NCBI GenBank assembly: GCA_001969505.1
Contig: LSSK01000537.1
Span: forward strand, 1-17,870
DNA from: Zancudomyces culisetae
Lineage: Eukaryota; Kickxellomycota; Harpellomycetes; Harpellales; Legeriomycetaceae
Direction: 5' to 3'
DNA: 17,870 nt
Shown piece by piece: positions 17,134-17,870 of the stretch. The translations under genes and the position numbers were made by a program. Each line of letters opens with the position of its first letter. Position 1 is the first letter of the stretch. The notes below the pieces were generated by a model. The model ran no database searches. It saw only the letters and a list, made by a program, of their open reading frames with translations, and was not told the origin of the DNA.

Positions 17134-17870
17134 TTTTACTCTTTTTTTCTCGATTGGGTTTACTTTATGATGCTATGATTTAGGTTTGCAATATTTATTT
17201 CATTGAAAAATGTTAAAACAGTTAAAAAAACAATCCTATTTAATTTTTGTGTTTATTTTTGTCCCAACTTTAAAAAGAGCCTCATACGCGTTAGATTTGG
17301 GTAGACAATTTAGTAATTCACCAGCTCTTACACAAAATTCAGTAATTGGCCACATTTAAACAATTAAATATAACTTTAAACCATGAAAGATTTACGAGCT
17401 AAGATTAGGGTTTTAGGATTTTTTTTAAGTGGTAATAGATAATAATATTTTACCAGTCATCGAACAATCATTATGGTTGTACGCTACTCATTTTACAAAC
17501 TACAACAAAAAGATATACTAGATGAGTCAGATACCTCAGAGAAATCAAAGAATCATACCATTCCCACAACTTGATTCACTATATTAAACTGTATCACTAT
17601 ACTACAGTGGTTTAATACGCTAGTTTGTCAAAAGTTGAAGATAACAATGAATTGAAGTTGTGATGGTGAGCAAGGTAGGACAGGTACGATTCAGAGTAGA
17701 ACTAACCGCTAAGTAGAACACGGGCATCGATAATAATATAAAGAAATATAATAAAAACGTTCAAGAATAGACTTATCAGTGGAGCTACAAGAAGTTTACG
17801 AAATAAGGGAAATAAATATTTAGCTAAATGTTTACTAAAGTAGTATAGAGGGTACCATTGTATTGATAGT
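17134..17870. other. Upstream spacer of the zinc-finger gene to the window edge
   Basis: 737 bases, A/T-rich, with no open frame of note and no tRNA-like element. It should contain the minus-strand promoter of the zinc-finger gene and perhaps regulatory DNA of a gene beyond the right edge. Confidence 0.5.

Noticed and set aside
1-17870. tRNA, snRNA, telomere repeat, CRISPR and transposon signals
   Set aside because: I looked on both strands for B-box-like GGTTCGA, U1/U2/U5/U6 core words, telomere-like arrays, spaced direct repeats and transposase or reverse-transcriptase motifs, and found none.

Overview
The window reads as nuclear DNA of a fungus, most likely an intron-poor ascomycete yeast of the Saccharomycotina type. 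The evidence is the gene content: a fungal zinc-cluster-type transcription factor, TOM22, PEX14, SOF1 and a Src1/Heh inner nuclear membrane protein. In addition, seven of the eight genes are readable as single open frames, start codons sit in A-rich leaders, and spacers are AT-rich. CTG codons fall at hydrophobic, leucine-like positions in the conserved enzymes, so the standard code fits and the CUG-Ser and CUG-Ala yeast clades are unlikely. The species cannot be named from the sequence. No tRNA, rRNA, snRNA, transposon, CRISPR array or bacterial operon is visible.

Layout, left to right. 1-1611 (+) is the 3' part of a transcription factor gene that begins outside the window. 2889-3647 (+) is a glutathione S-transferase of a bacterial-looking subfamily. 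4485-6177 (+) is mitochondrial methylmalonate-semialdehyde dehydrogenase; its presequence is encoded on a small first exon followed by a 103-base intron, a structure missed if only open frames are read. 6569-9082 (+) is a Src1/Heh/Man1-type inner nuclear membrane protein without a visible N-terminal HeH (LEM-like) domain. 9496-10860 (+) is SOF1, an SSU processome WD40 protein. It runs tail-to-tail into 10926-12101 (-), PEX14, the peroxisomal docking protein. A 1.97 kb gene-poor, pyrimidine-rich spacer follows. 14073-14492 (-) is TOM22, the mitochondrial import receptor. 15505-17133 (-) is a ZC3H11A-like triple CCCH zinc-finger protein. The last 740 bases are upstream spacer.

The genes are housekeeping genes of different compartments (nucleus and nucleolus, nuclear envelope, mitochondrion, peroxisome) and do not form a functional cluster. 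I see no new multi-gene system. The most unusual signals are: a sharp switch in strand composition and synonymous codon choice inside SOF1 near 10390, which coincides with a change from a purine-rich to a pyrimidine-rich plus strand over several kilobases; the HeH-less Src1-like protein; the intron that separates the mitochondrial targeting signal of the dehydrogenase; and an eight-to-nine-run C3 hexamer array with quadruplex and triplex potential in the large spacer.
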